A stretch of 64,000 bases of DNA from Maridesulfovibrio zosterae DSM 11974 (GTDB lineage Bacteria; Desulfobacterota; Desulfovibrionia; Desulfovibrionales; Desulfovibrionaceae). The notes beneath the pieces are model-generated. The model saw only the letters and a list, made by a program, of their open reading frames with translations, was not told where the DNA came from and ran no database searches. Below are positions 35,902 through 44,419 of the stretch, piece by piece (within the stretch, counting starts at the first letter, position 1; each line of letters starts with the position of its first letter). Location: the NCBI RefSeq assembly GCF_000425265.1, contig NZ_AUDC01000011.1:1-64000 (forward strand), written 5' to 3'. The position numbers were made by a program, and so were the translations under genes.

Positions 35902-37311
35902 TTACATTTTCATTTCTTTATTGAGTAAATTCAGCATTTCATTAAAAACATCATCCCAATTACCTGATTTTTTCTGTCTAAAGAGAGTCATCGTTGGATA
36001 CCATGGTGTGTCATTACGTTTACACATCCAGCGCCAATCAGAATTATACGGGAGAGCAACCCATACAGGCAATCCTAAAGCTCCGGCAAGGTGTGCAACA
36101 GAAGTGTCTACAGTAATAATTAAATCAAGTTGGAGCATAACTTTTGCTGTATCAGCAAAATCTTCACATCCTCCGCCAAGCTCACGAACCATTATCCCGC
36201 AAGCCATTTTTTCCCGTTGAGCAATTTCAGGACCTTTTTGCAGTGAATAAAGAGTCACTCCGGGAATACGCGTAAATGTAAGAAAGTTTTCTAAACTGAC
36301 AGAACGGTTATGATCGTTTTTATGAGTTGGCTTACCTGCCCATACAATTCCTATTTTTTTAATTGTTCCTTGTGGTACATGAACGGGAAAACCAGCCTGT
36401 GCCGGCGGAGTTATATACGGACACCCCCTGGGAATAGTATTAATATCATGTTTCATAATACGCGGCAGACTCATAAGCGGAGCCTGAACATCAAAATCAG
36501 GAAGCTTGTCTCCGGCGCTGATTATTCCATCCAGCCCATCAAGGTTTCTAAGTAAAGAAATAAGTTCTTTCTGACATTCAAAAAGAACTTTGCCACCGGC
36601 TTTTGCTACTTCAGAAACATAACGGCAGAAATGCAGGCTATCTCCAAAACCCTGCTCGGTGTAGATAAAAATACGTTTTCCAGACAAAGGAGAGCCATCC
36701 CACAATGGCTGCCTGAAATGACGCTCAGTCAATTCCTCGCGCTGCCACCGATATTCGTAAGCTTCAAAACCTTTTAGAAAATCTCCCTTGGCTAGCAAAG
36801 CAAGAGCACGGTCCCAGTTAATGTTTGCCTTTCCTGGTTTCTGTTTCAGGCAATAATCAAAAATTTTAATGGCTTCATCCAGCTTGCCAAGATCCTGCAG
36901 GACCAGCCCCATATTATAATATGCGTCAATAAATTTCTTATCCAGTTCAACAGCCTTACGATGGCAGGTTACAGCTTCTTTAAGTCTTCCCATCCTGCGC
37001 AAAACATTACCCAGATTACTCCAACTTCCGGGAGAATCTTCCCTCACGGCTATAGCTCGTCTATAGCACATTTCCGCTGCTTTGAATTTATTCTGTTCAC
37101 GCAAGGCAACACCGAGATTTGTAAGCAGAACAGGATCATCAGGCATGAAGGAGAGAGCCATTACATAGTGAGTTACAGCCTCATCATACTTCCTTGATGA
37201 ATGTGCCCTTATAGCCTGTTCAAAGGCACGCCGTGCATTGTCCGGCAACAGATCAATCCATTCAGTTGTTTTAGGATCAGACTGTGTTGTATCATTTTCT
37301 TCCTGACTCAT
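35902..37311 (-). CDS. TPR-repeat glycosyltransferase coupled to the type I secretion operon
   Basis: The 469-residue protein has TPR repeats at about residues 35 to 200, including SWSNLGNVLRRMGRLKEAVT and DAYYNMGLVLQDLGKLDEAI. A glycosyltransferase GT-B-like half follows (IFIYTEQGFGDSLHFCRYV, IGIVWAGKPTHKNDHNRS, DLIITVDTSVAHLAGALGLP), resembling heptosyltransferase/GT9 and GT41-like proteins. The ATG overlaps the hlyD stop (ATGA), so its synthesis is coupled to the transporter. It may glycosylate the exported protein; that is inference. Confidence 0.88.
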   Translation of the reverse strand: MSQEENDTTQSDPKTTEWIDLLPDNARRAFEQAIRAHSSRKYDEAVTHYVMALSFMPDDPVLLTNLGVALREQNKFKAAEMCYRRAIAVREDSPGSWSNLGNVLRRMGRLKEAVTCHRKAVELDKKFIDAYYNMGLVLQDLGKLDEAIKIFDYCLKQKPGKANINWDRALALLAKGDFLKGFEAYEYRWQREELTERHFRQPLWDGSPLSGKRIFIYTEQGFGDSLHFCRYVSEVAKAGGKVLFECQKELISLLRNLDGLDGIISAGDKLPDFDVQAPLMSLPRIMKHDINTIPRGCPYITPPAQAGFPVHVPQGTIKKIGIVWAGKPTHKNDHNRSVSLENFLTFTRIPGVTLYSLQKGPEIAQREKMACGIMVRELGGGCEDFADTAKVMLQLDLIITVDTSVAHLAGALGLPVWVALPYNSDWRWMCKRNDTPWYPTMTLFRQKKSGNWDDVFNEMLNLLNKEMKM

Positions 37312-38603
37312 CTTTCCCTCATAGCATAGCTCATTGAGCCCATAAACGGTTCCAGAATATACTCTAAAACGGTTCGGGTTCCTATATGAATTCCTGCAAT
37401 AACTCTGATACCAGGAAACAACTTGTAATAGTTACCGTCATGTTCGAAATAATCCTTATCAGTTACAATGCGGACACGATAAAAAGTACGGCCACGATCA
37501 GTGGAATCAGCATCAGGACTGATGTTTACTACTTTACCATCAAGATTACCAAACCTTGCTGCATCACGAGAGGCAAGTTTCACAACCGCTTTCTGACCAT
37601 CTTTGACATATCCGATATCACTTATGGCCAATCGAGCTTCGATAACGAGTTTATCCCCGCCAGGCACGATATCCATAACAGTCATACCAGGACGAACCAC
37701 TTCACCAAGACTGACTACGTACATAGTTTTAATAACACCATTTACAGGGGAACGAATCACCGTACGCTTTAAATTGTCCTGAAATTTTCTAAGACGCTGT
37801 GATAACTCTTCCAGTTCCCTTCGGTCATCCTGTAATTCCTGACGTACAGAAGCATAATATGAATTTGTTATTTCCTTAATGTCAGCTTTTGCCTGCGACA
37901 ATGCTGAACGTGCTTTGACAAGCTTTGCGGAATCTTCTTCCATAGAACTCTTAAGCTTGGATTCTTCTTTCAGAAATCCAAGATGCTTATAACGTGAAGT
38001 CAAACCATCTTTTAAAAGACCTGAACTTATTTTGATCTGTTCCTGCAAAAATTTAAGACTGTTACGAGAATTACGCATACGCGAACTTATTTGCAGAATA
38101 TCCTGCTCACGTTGAATAATTCTTTCCTTTTCTGAGTCCAAATCATTTTCAAGCCGAGCTTTACGGGTTTGAAATAATTTTAACGAACGCTCAATGAGTG
38201 TCGGAAATTTTTTAACAATATCGACTGGATAATTAGGCTGTGCAAACCCCTTGTCTTCAGCCTCAAGTCTGGCAATATTTACCCGTAATGACTTCACACG
38301 CACATCTAATTCTTCAACGCTTGAATCACTTGCTGTAGCCTCCAGCTCAATAAGCTCCTGTCCCTTAGTTACCGTGTCTCCTTCACGTACATTAATTTTT
38401 AATATAATCCCGCCTTCAAGATGCTGAACAGGTTTTACCCTTGAGCTGGGGATTACCTCACCATCAGCCTGACTGACAATATCTAACTTAAAAAAACAGG
38501 CCCACACTATAAAGCTTATACACATTGCGATACACAGCAGTAAAAATAAGTGGTTCGCCGCTTTAACTTCACCGGAGTACTCAGAATTTACTTCGGTATT
38601 CAT
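37308..38603 (-). CDS. Type I secretion membrane fusion protein (HlyD family)
   Basis: The protein has 431 residues. An N-terminal helix anchors it in the membrane (residues 17 to 38), then come the biotinyl-like half (DIVSQADGEVIPSSRVKPVQ, LEGGIILKINVREGDTVTKG), a long coiled coil, and the beta-barrel region with RSPVNGVIKTMYVVSLGEVV. It bridges the ABC exporter and TolC. Its start overlaps the ABC stop by one base (TAATG). Confidence 0.93.
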   Translation of the reverse strand: MNTEVNSEYSGEVKAANHLFLLLCIAMCISFIVWACFFKLDIVSQADGEVIPSSRVKPVQHLEGGIILKINVREGDTVTKGQELIELEATASDSSVEELDVRVKSLRVNIARLEAEDKGFAQPNYPVDIVKKFPTLIERSLKLFQTRKARLENDLDSEKERIIQREQDILQISSRMRNSRNSLKFLQEQIKISSGLLKDGLTSRYKHLGFLKEESKLKSSMEEDSAKLVKARSALSQAKADIKEITNSYYASVRQELQDDRRELEELSQRLRKFQDNLKRTVIRSPVNGVIKTMYVVSLGEVVRPGMTVMDIVPGGDKLVIEARLAISDIGYVKDGQKAVVKLASRDAARFGNLDGKVVNISPDADSTDRGRTFYRVRIVTDKDYFEHDGNYYKLFPGIRVIAGIHIGTRTVLEYILEPFMGSMSYAMRER

Positions 38604-40321
38604 TATTCTTCTCCACTTTCAGGCATAGCTGCAACCTGACCCTTTTCATCAGCAATACGTTTAGCACTTGATTCAGCAGTATAAGCAACTTGTGGTTTAG
38701 GTTTATGCCCAAGATCGATAATAATGTCAGCACGCTGCATAATGCGCATATCCTGCGTAACAACAATCAGAGTCTTTTTTGCCTTAACCAGACTTTGAAT
38801 GACCATATTCATGATCCGCAAACCTTCCATATCAAAACCTTCGGCAGGCTCATCAAGAACTGCTACAGAACCCTTCACAGCAAGAGCACGTGCTAGAGCC
38901 AGTCTACGCCGGATACCTACAGCCAGCTCTGCCCCGCCATTCATAACAGGCGCTTCCAACCCCTTGACACTGGTATTAAGATATCTTGTAAGACCGGCAG
39001 CTTCAACAATACGTTTAACCCGGTCATCACCAATATGAGGGCAATTCAAGCATATATTTTCTTTGATTGTGCCATTCAAAAAAGTAGGTTCCTGCGGAAG
39101 GTACATCACCTGAGACCTCCACCACGGCGCTGCAAGCTGGCGTAAATCAACACCTCCAGCTAAAATCTGCCCTCTCCCTGGATCGATAAGGCCTATCAGC
39201 AACCTCACCAAAGTTGTTTTACCGGAACCGTTATGCCCGGTTACAACAACAAAATTCCCGGGTTTAATATCAACATTCAGTCCTTCAAAAAGAGGACCTG
39301 TTGAGCCGGAATAGGCAAAACCCAAATCTTTTATTTCAACGGCTCCGCTATAATCTTTAAGAACAGTTCCTGTTTCAGACTCAAGTGGCTGCCGCAAAAA
39401 TTCATGCAATGACTGCATCATACTTGATGCCTGACCGATCATAGCTCGTGACTTTATAAAAGAAGTAGAAACAGAAAGGGACTTACCGGAAAGAATCGAT
39501 ATACCTATCAGCCCCCCCATACTAAGGGACCCCATTACAACTTCGCGTGCGCCGAAAGCATACACAAGAACCCGAAGAAGCATCGCCAGACTTTGAATAG
39601 TAGCCTGTCCGCGAGTTCCTCTATGTACCATTTGACGTTTGATAAGCTGAATCTTGCCAAACTGTTCCTGAAAAACATTTGATACAAAATTTTTACCGCC
39701 AAAAGCCCTCACCGTATCAGCACCGGATATGGCATTGGTAACATTTCCCCTATGAACTACAGACTCATCACGCATACTCTCCATAAGAACATTCCCACTG
39801 CGCATATTGGTCCAGCCTGCTAGAAGAGTCACAGCAACAGCAAAAATAGTTATCAACGCTAACGCAGGGCTCAGAAAAAAAATCGCTCCTACAAAAATAA
39901 TAAAAAAAGGCATATCCAGTACAGAGCATATTACTGAAGCATCATACCCACTTTGAACTGTCTGGATTCCGCCCATCAACTCATGAATTCGTGCAGGGGG
40001 AATACGTCCCATGGTTGTCATTTTTGCGCGGGCGAGACAATTAAGCACAGTCTCTGACAAAATTCTATCAGGACAAACATTTACGGCTGCAGCTAAACGT
40101 GAACGGACAATAATGAATCCATGATTTATAAATCCGGCAATAAGCATACCGGTTGTAAGCGTAATAAGTGTCCCGTCAAATCCGTAGCCCACATAACGAT
40201 TCAAGACCTGAATTACAAAAATAGGTGAGGCCAGTGAAAGAATGTTAATGAAAAAAGACGCAACAATAATTTCAAAAGCAAGAAACGGATGAAGTGATAA
40301 TCTGCGCAGTAGTTCTCTCAT
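38603..40321 (-). CDS. Type I secretion ABC transporter with degenerate nucleotide-binding motifs
   Basis: The protein has 572 residues from the ATG at 40321, with AAGGA nine bases upstream (TTG at 40324 just before). Six membrane helices form an ABC exporter core without a C39 peptidase. The ATPase domain has a sound Walker A (GHNGSGKTT, about residue 362) and Walker B (VAVLDEP). The signature LSGGQ is replaced by LAVGI and the H-loop His by Gln (VVTQDM). It is the PrtD/HlyB-type pump of the operon. The loss of both motifs suggests reduced or unusual ATPase cycling, or a partner subunit. Confidence 0.93.
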   Translation of the reverse strand: MRELLRRLSLHPFLAFEIIVASFFINILSLASPIFVIQVLNRYVGYGFDGTLITLTTGMLIAGFINHGFIIVRSRLAAAVNVCPDRILSETVLNCLARAKMTTMGRIPPARIHELMGGIQTVQSGYDASVICSVLDMPFFIIFVGAIFFLSPALALITIFAVAVTLLAGWTNMRSGNVLMESMRDESVVHRGNVTNAISGADTVRAFGGKNFVSNVFQEQFGKIQLIKRQMVHRGTRGQATIQSLAMLLRVLVYAFGAREVVMGSLSMGGLIGISILSGKSLSVSTSFIKSRAMIGQASSMMQSLHEFLRQPLESETGTVLKDYSGAVEIKDLGFAYSGSTGPLFEGLNVDIKPGNFVVVTGHNGSGKTTLVRLLIGLIDPGRGQILAGGVDLRQLAAPWWRSQVMYLPQEPTFLNGTIKENICLNCPHIGDDRVKRIVEAAGLTRYLNTSVKGLEAPVMNGGAELAVGIRRRLALARALAVKGSVAVLDEPAEGFDMEGLRIMNMVIQSLVKAKKTLIVVTQDMRIMQRADIIIDLGHKPKPQVAYTAESSAKRIADEKGQVAAMPESGEE

Positions 40322-40371
40322 CAATAAATATCCTTTTTCCGTCCATAATTACCAAATGAGATTTGAAAACA

Positions 40372-40403
40372 AAAATTCCATGGGCATGCACACATGGAAT
40401 TTT
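40372..40403 (-). terminator. Hairpin with T-run between tolC and the ABC transporter gene
   Basis: AAAATTCCATG pairs with CATGGAATTTT over a 10-base loop, and the minus strand continues with T-rich sequence. It lies about 30 bp after the tolC stop, so the transporter genes may be expressed at a lower level than tolC or from a second promoter. Confidence 0.65.
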
Positions 40404-40432
40404 ATATAGTTACGGTTAAGTCAATCCGGCTA

Positions 40433-41785
40433 TCACTCAAACACTTCAAGTTTCATGACACCCATTTGATAAAGCAGTCTGTATGCATAAATAATGTTAT
40501 CAATATTAGCACCTACACTGGCACTTGTCGCTGTTGAATAATCACGCTCACCAACCAGAATATCAAGGAGTTCAACCTGCTCGCCGGTTGCTCTCTTTTT
40601 CTTGATCAGATCAAGAAATTCAGCTGTAATATTAGCCTGTGTTCTATAAAGCTCAGCATTCTTACGGAGGGTCATAAGTTCAAGCCAGGCGTTGCGAACA
40701 TTTTCTTCAACCAGACGTCTGGTATCTAGGTCCTGCTTGCGGATTTCACGCAGATTGGCCTTTGCTGCCTGAGTACCTTCATACTCACCCAGCCCGGAAA
40801 AACCGGAATAACTGACCTGAAAAGTGGCTTTATTCTCCATTCTCACTCCATCAGCACCCTGATCCTGCTCCCGCCTTTTACCTTCGAGAACAACCTCAAA
40901 TTTAGGAAACAGAGTTGCCTGCTGGACATCAACCTCGCTGCCGAGTCTCTCCTTAACATGTTGAAGCTGAGTTAAAAGAGGATTGAGTTTGAATGCCTGA
41001 ACAATTGCATCATCAAGAGTTCCGGGCATAAAAGACGCTGGCATTGTTACCGGAACCATTTTGTTGATTTCTTCCACGGTAACAGGATATCCAAACACTG
41101 CTTTAAAACGGTTTCGAGCTGTTTCAAGAGCTCTTTCCTGTGTAACACGGTACGACATTGCACCTGCAAGCTGAGCTTTAATCTGTAACTCTTTGTATGA
41201 TAGTCCTGCCCCTCTTTTTACAAGAGTTTCCTCCATTCCGGATAGACGCTTCATACTATCTTCAGACTGGATAGCGTACTTAAGAGTTTCTTTGGCACGG
41301 ATAAGCCCCATGTAGGCCGAAACTCCCTGAATAATAAGATCCTGACGAATCCTTTCAAGTATTGTCTTCGACTCTTTCAAGGTCGCTTTTGCGCTGTCAA
41401 CTGAACCGGAGGCTCCACCGAAATCATATAGCAACTGCGTGGCCGTAACTTTCTGCTCGTTTCTAAATTTGTTTGTTCCACCACCGGGCTTATCAATCTC
41501 CTCACGACCAGCTTCGGCAGAAACATCTAATGAAGGAGTCCAGCCAGACCAGCTTTGCGAGACAGAATGCTCAGATGATTCCACGCGAGCTTCAGCGGCC
41601 TTAATCCGATCATGAGTCGCAAGAAGATCTCTCAAAATCCCTAAAAGATATGGCTTACCGTCAACCTGATCCGGGTTTATAGCAGTCATGCCCTCTGACA
41701 TAGCAGGCTGCGCACAGACATTGCTGCCAGATCCTGTTATGAGGCATATTGCCAGAATAATTGCAGATATACGGATAAACGTCAC
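40433..41785 (-). CDS. TolC-family outer membrane protein of the type I secretion system
   Basis: The 450-residue protein has a signal peptide ending about residue 25 (SGSNVCAQPA) and two TolC halves rich in coiled helices (SQSWSGWTPSLDVSAEAG, VEENVRNAWLELMTLRKNAE, LLDILVGERDYSTATSASVG). It forms the outer-membrane duct for the HlyD/ABC complex downstream. The start is GTG with GGAGG nine bases upstream. It diverges from the adenylate cyclase gene with 160 bp between them. Confidence 0.9.
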   Translation of the reverse strand: MTFIRISAIILAICLITGSGSNVCAQPAMSEGMTAINPDQVDGKPYLLGILRDLLATHDRIKAAEARVESSEHSVSQSWSGWTPSLDVSAEAGREEIDKPGGGTNKFRNEQKVTATQLLYDFGGASGSVDSAKATLKESKTILERIRQDLIIQGVSAYMGLIRAKETLKYAIQSEDSMKRLSGMEETLVKRGAGLSYKELQIKAQLAGAMSYRVTQERALETARNRFKAVFGYPVTVEEINKMVPVTMPASFMPGTLDDAIVQAFKLNPLLTQLQHVKERLGSEVDVQQATLFPKFEVVLEGKRREQDQGADGVRMENKATFQVSYSGFSGLGEYEGTQAAKANLREIRKQDLDTRRLVEENVRNAWLELMTLRKNAELYRTQANITAEFLDLIKKKRATGEQVELLDILVGERDYSTATSASVGANIDNIIYAYRLLYQMGVMKLEVFE

Positions 41786-41947
41786 TCCAGAAAACCTCCA
41801 GATATTGTCAAATATATTAATGCAATACGATGCATTCCATCATTTTCTTCTATACTTATACTACAACATATATATAATATTAATTGAAAAATCCAGATTA
41901 TTCATTAATATTAAGTTTCATATATAGTTATCTTTTAACACAAAAGA

Positions 41948-44326
41948 ATGAGGATGAGACATAAAATGAAAAATAGGCTAAAAAAAATTTTAGGTTCCGA
42001 TACCTCCCTGCTCCTTATGACAGGTTTTGCCGCCTCTATTTTTGTTGCAATTCTATATGTTTTCCAACCCTCTATTCTCCAATTCGTAGACTATAAAATT
42101 TATGATCAAATTATGCGCACCAGCCCTGTCGGTAAGAAAACAGATTTACCTGTTATTGTAGACATTGACGATGCTAGTCTGGCTGAACTTGGTCAATGGC
42201 CATGGCCCCGTTACCGTATGGCATTACTGCTTGCTAAAATTCAACAGGCAGGAGCTCTTTCAACCGGCCTTGATATTCTTATCGGCGAACCTGACAGAAC
42301 CTCGCCCCTTACAATACAAAAAAGTTTAAAAAATGAGCTTGGAGTTGCTGTTGACTTCAAGGGATTGCCTCAAGGACTGATGGATAACGACGAAGTACTG
42401 GCAGATGTTCTTAAACAAGGACGTTACGTACTAGGATTCTATTTCGATTTTCTGGAACAGGAAAAGGATCCTTCCGTGACTTCACAGCCATGCTTTGTAA
42501 AACCCTTGCCAGTTGCACAGATAAAAACCAAAAACGCACCTCCGCTCAGTTCTTTAACTCTAAATGCGTTTGGTGCTATCTGCCCTTTACCTGTGCTGAC
42601 AAAGGCATCCCCCCTGTGTGGATTTTATAATACAATCACCGACTTTGATGGCGTGGTACGCCGAGTACCATTAGTTATCTCACTCAACGGCAAGCAGTAC
42701 CCGAGCCTTGCGTTGGGAACACTTATGAAAGCCATGGGCCGACGAAACGTAATTGCAAAAACCAACAGCTATGGTTTCGAATCTATCAGACTGGGAAAAA
42801 CTACAATTCCAGTTGATGCTAAAGGGCAGATGCTAATTCGTTACCGTGGAGGCAGAACTGAATTCCCATACTATAGCGCCAAAGATATATTAAGCGGCAA
42901 AGTAGGTGAAAAAGAACTCAAAGGTAAAATAATTTTCATGGGAACTTCCGCAGCAGGTTTGCGTGATTTACGTGTAACACCTTTTGCTGCCGATTACCCT
43001 GGTGTAGAAGTTCATGCGACCATTGTAGACAACATACTTACGAAAGATTTTCTGCTTAAACCGGACTGGGTCCCCGGACTCGAACTGCTGCTTATAGTTT
43101 GCGCAGGTATTGTAACAACACTTTTGCTGACATGGTCACGTTCACTCTGGATGATGCTTCCCATTTTCGGTATGGGCACAGTCATTGTCTATGGCTCAGT
43201 TTTTATATTCAGAGAATACTCTGCATACCTCACGCCCATGTATTCACTGATAATTCTGGCTTTAAACTTTACAATGCTTACGTTGATAAAATTTTGGAGG
43301 GAAGAAGGTCAGAAAAAATTCCTGCAGGCAACTTTCTCATCTTATCTTGCACCTGAACTGATCGACGAAATGTTCTCCAACAGAGAAATGCCTGAACTGG
43401 GCGGTGAAGCAAGGTTTATTACTGCGTATTTCACTGATATCCAAAGCTTTTCTACTTTTTCAGAAAAACTGACCGCATCGCAGTTGGTCGAATTACTCAA
43501 TGAATACCTATCCGTAATGACAGATATTTTAATTGAAGAAAGGGGGACGTTGGATAAATACGAAGGAGATGCAATTATTGCTTTCTTCGGTGCCCCCATG
43601 GATGTGCCTGATAACGCCCTGCGAGCCTGCCGTGTGGCCGTAAGAATGCAAAATGCCAATAACGAGCTGCGCGAAAAATGGAGCAGAGAAAAACCGCTTC
43701 CTGATGAACCGGTCCGCAACACAAAAGGATTCCCAGAAGAACAATGGGCTAAAGATGAAAAATGGCCGAAAGTTGTTCACAACATGCGCACCAGAATAGG
43801 TGTCAACTCAGGTGAAATAGTCGTTGGTAATATGGGAAGCTCCATGCGTATGAACTACACCATGATGGGTGATGCGGTTAACCTTGCCGCCCGTCTGGAA
43901 GAGGGGGCAAAACAGTTCGGAATTTTCAATGCGGTCAGCCACTTCACTCTTGAAACTGAAGTTGAAGTTGATGGCAAAACATATAAAGTAATAGACCTTG
44001 TTGAAGCACGCCTCATTGATAACATTCAAGTCGTTGGTAAAAACGAACCTGTACGCATTTATGAACTGGTCGCAATGAAGGGAGATTTGACTGAAAGCGA
44101 AAAGAAACTATTCGAATTATTTAATAAAGCCAGAAATGAATATGTCGCCATGAACTGGGATAAGGCTATTAAACTTTACGAGGAAGCCAATAAATACGAG
44201 CGTTTCTCAGACACCAAGCATACCCCGTGTGAAGTCTTCATTAAAAGAGCTGAGGAGCATAAGATAAATCCACCTGTTCCTGAAGGTGAGGCATGGGACG
44301 GTGTTTATCGAATGACTAAAAAATAA
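41948..44326 (+). CDS. Adenylate cyclase with an N-terminal CHASE2 sensor
   Basis: The protein has up to 792 residues. One membrane helix is followed by a periplasmic CHASE2 domain (VDYKIYDQIMRTSP, PVIVDIDDASLAELGQWPWP, GVVRRVPLVISLNGKQYPSL) and three more membrane helices at about residues 375 to 450. The class III cyclase domain has metal aspartates in YFTDIQSFSTFSE and EGDAIIAFFGAP, with Lys in LDKYEGD and Asp in MMGDAVNLAARLE at the base-selecting positions, favouring ATP. Starts at 41948, 41954 and 41966 are all possible. A short C-terminal helical tail ends the protein. Confidence 0.92.
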   Translation: MRMRHKMKNRLKKILGSDTSLLLMTGFAASIFVAILYVFQPSILQFVDYKIYDQIMRTSPVGKKTDLPVIVDIDDASLAELGQWPWPRYRMALLLAKIQQAGALSTGLDILIGEPDRTSPLTIQKSLKNELGVAVDFKGLPQGLMDNDEVLADVLKQGRYVLGFYFDFLEQEKDPSVTSQPCFVKPLPVAQIKTKNAPPLSSLTLNAFGAICPLPVLTKASPLCGFYNTITDFDGVVRRVPLVISLNGKQYPSLALGTLMKAMGRRNVIAKTNSYGFESIRLGKTTIPVDAKGQMLIRYRGGRTEFPYYSAKDILSGKVGEKELKGKIIFMGTSAAGLRDLRVTPFAADYPGVEVHATIVDNILTKDFLLKPDWVPGLELLLIVCAGIVTTLLLTWSRSLWMMLPIFGMGTVIVYGSVFIFREYSAYLTPMYSLIILALNFTMLTLIKFWREEGQKKFLQATFSSYLAPELIDEMFSNREMPELGGEARFITAYFTDIQSFSTFSEKLTASQLVELLNEYLSVMTDILIEERGTLDKYEGDAIIAFFGAPMDVPDNALRACRVAVRMQNANNELREKWSREKPLPDEPVRNTKGFPEEQWAKDEKWPKVVHNMRTRIGVNSGEIVVGNMGSSMRMNYTMMGDAVNLAARLEEGAKQFGIFNAVSHFTLETEVEVDGKTYKVIDLVEARLIDNIQVVGKNEPVRIYELVAMKGDLTESEKKLFELFNKARNEYVAMNWDKAIKLYEEANKYERFSDTKHTPCEVFIKRAEEHKINPPVPEGEAWDGVYRMTKK

Positions 44327-44333
44327 AAAAATC

Positions 44334-44353
44334 CCCCCGTTTCACCACGGGGG
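44334..44353 (+). terminator. Terminator after the adenylate cyclase gene
   Basis: CCCCCG and CGGGGG pair over an 8-base loop and are followed by AATTCTTCTTTT. The hairpin starts 8 bp after the stop. Confidence 0.75.
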
Positions 44354-44419
44354 AATTCTTCTTTTCATCCGTACTAATTCGGTTACAAATACAAAATTAG
44401 TAAAAAACGCAACATCACT

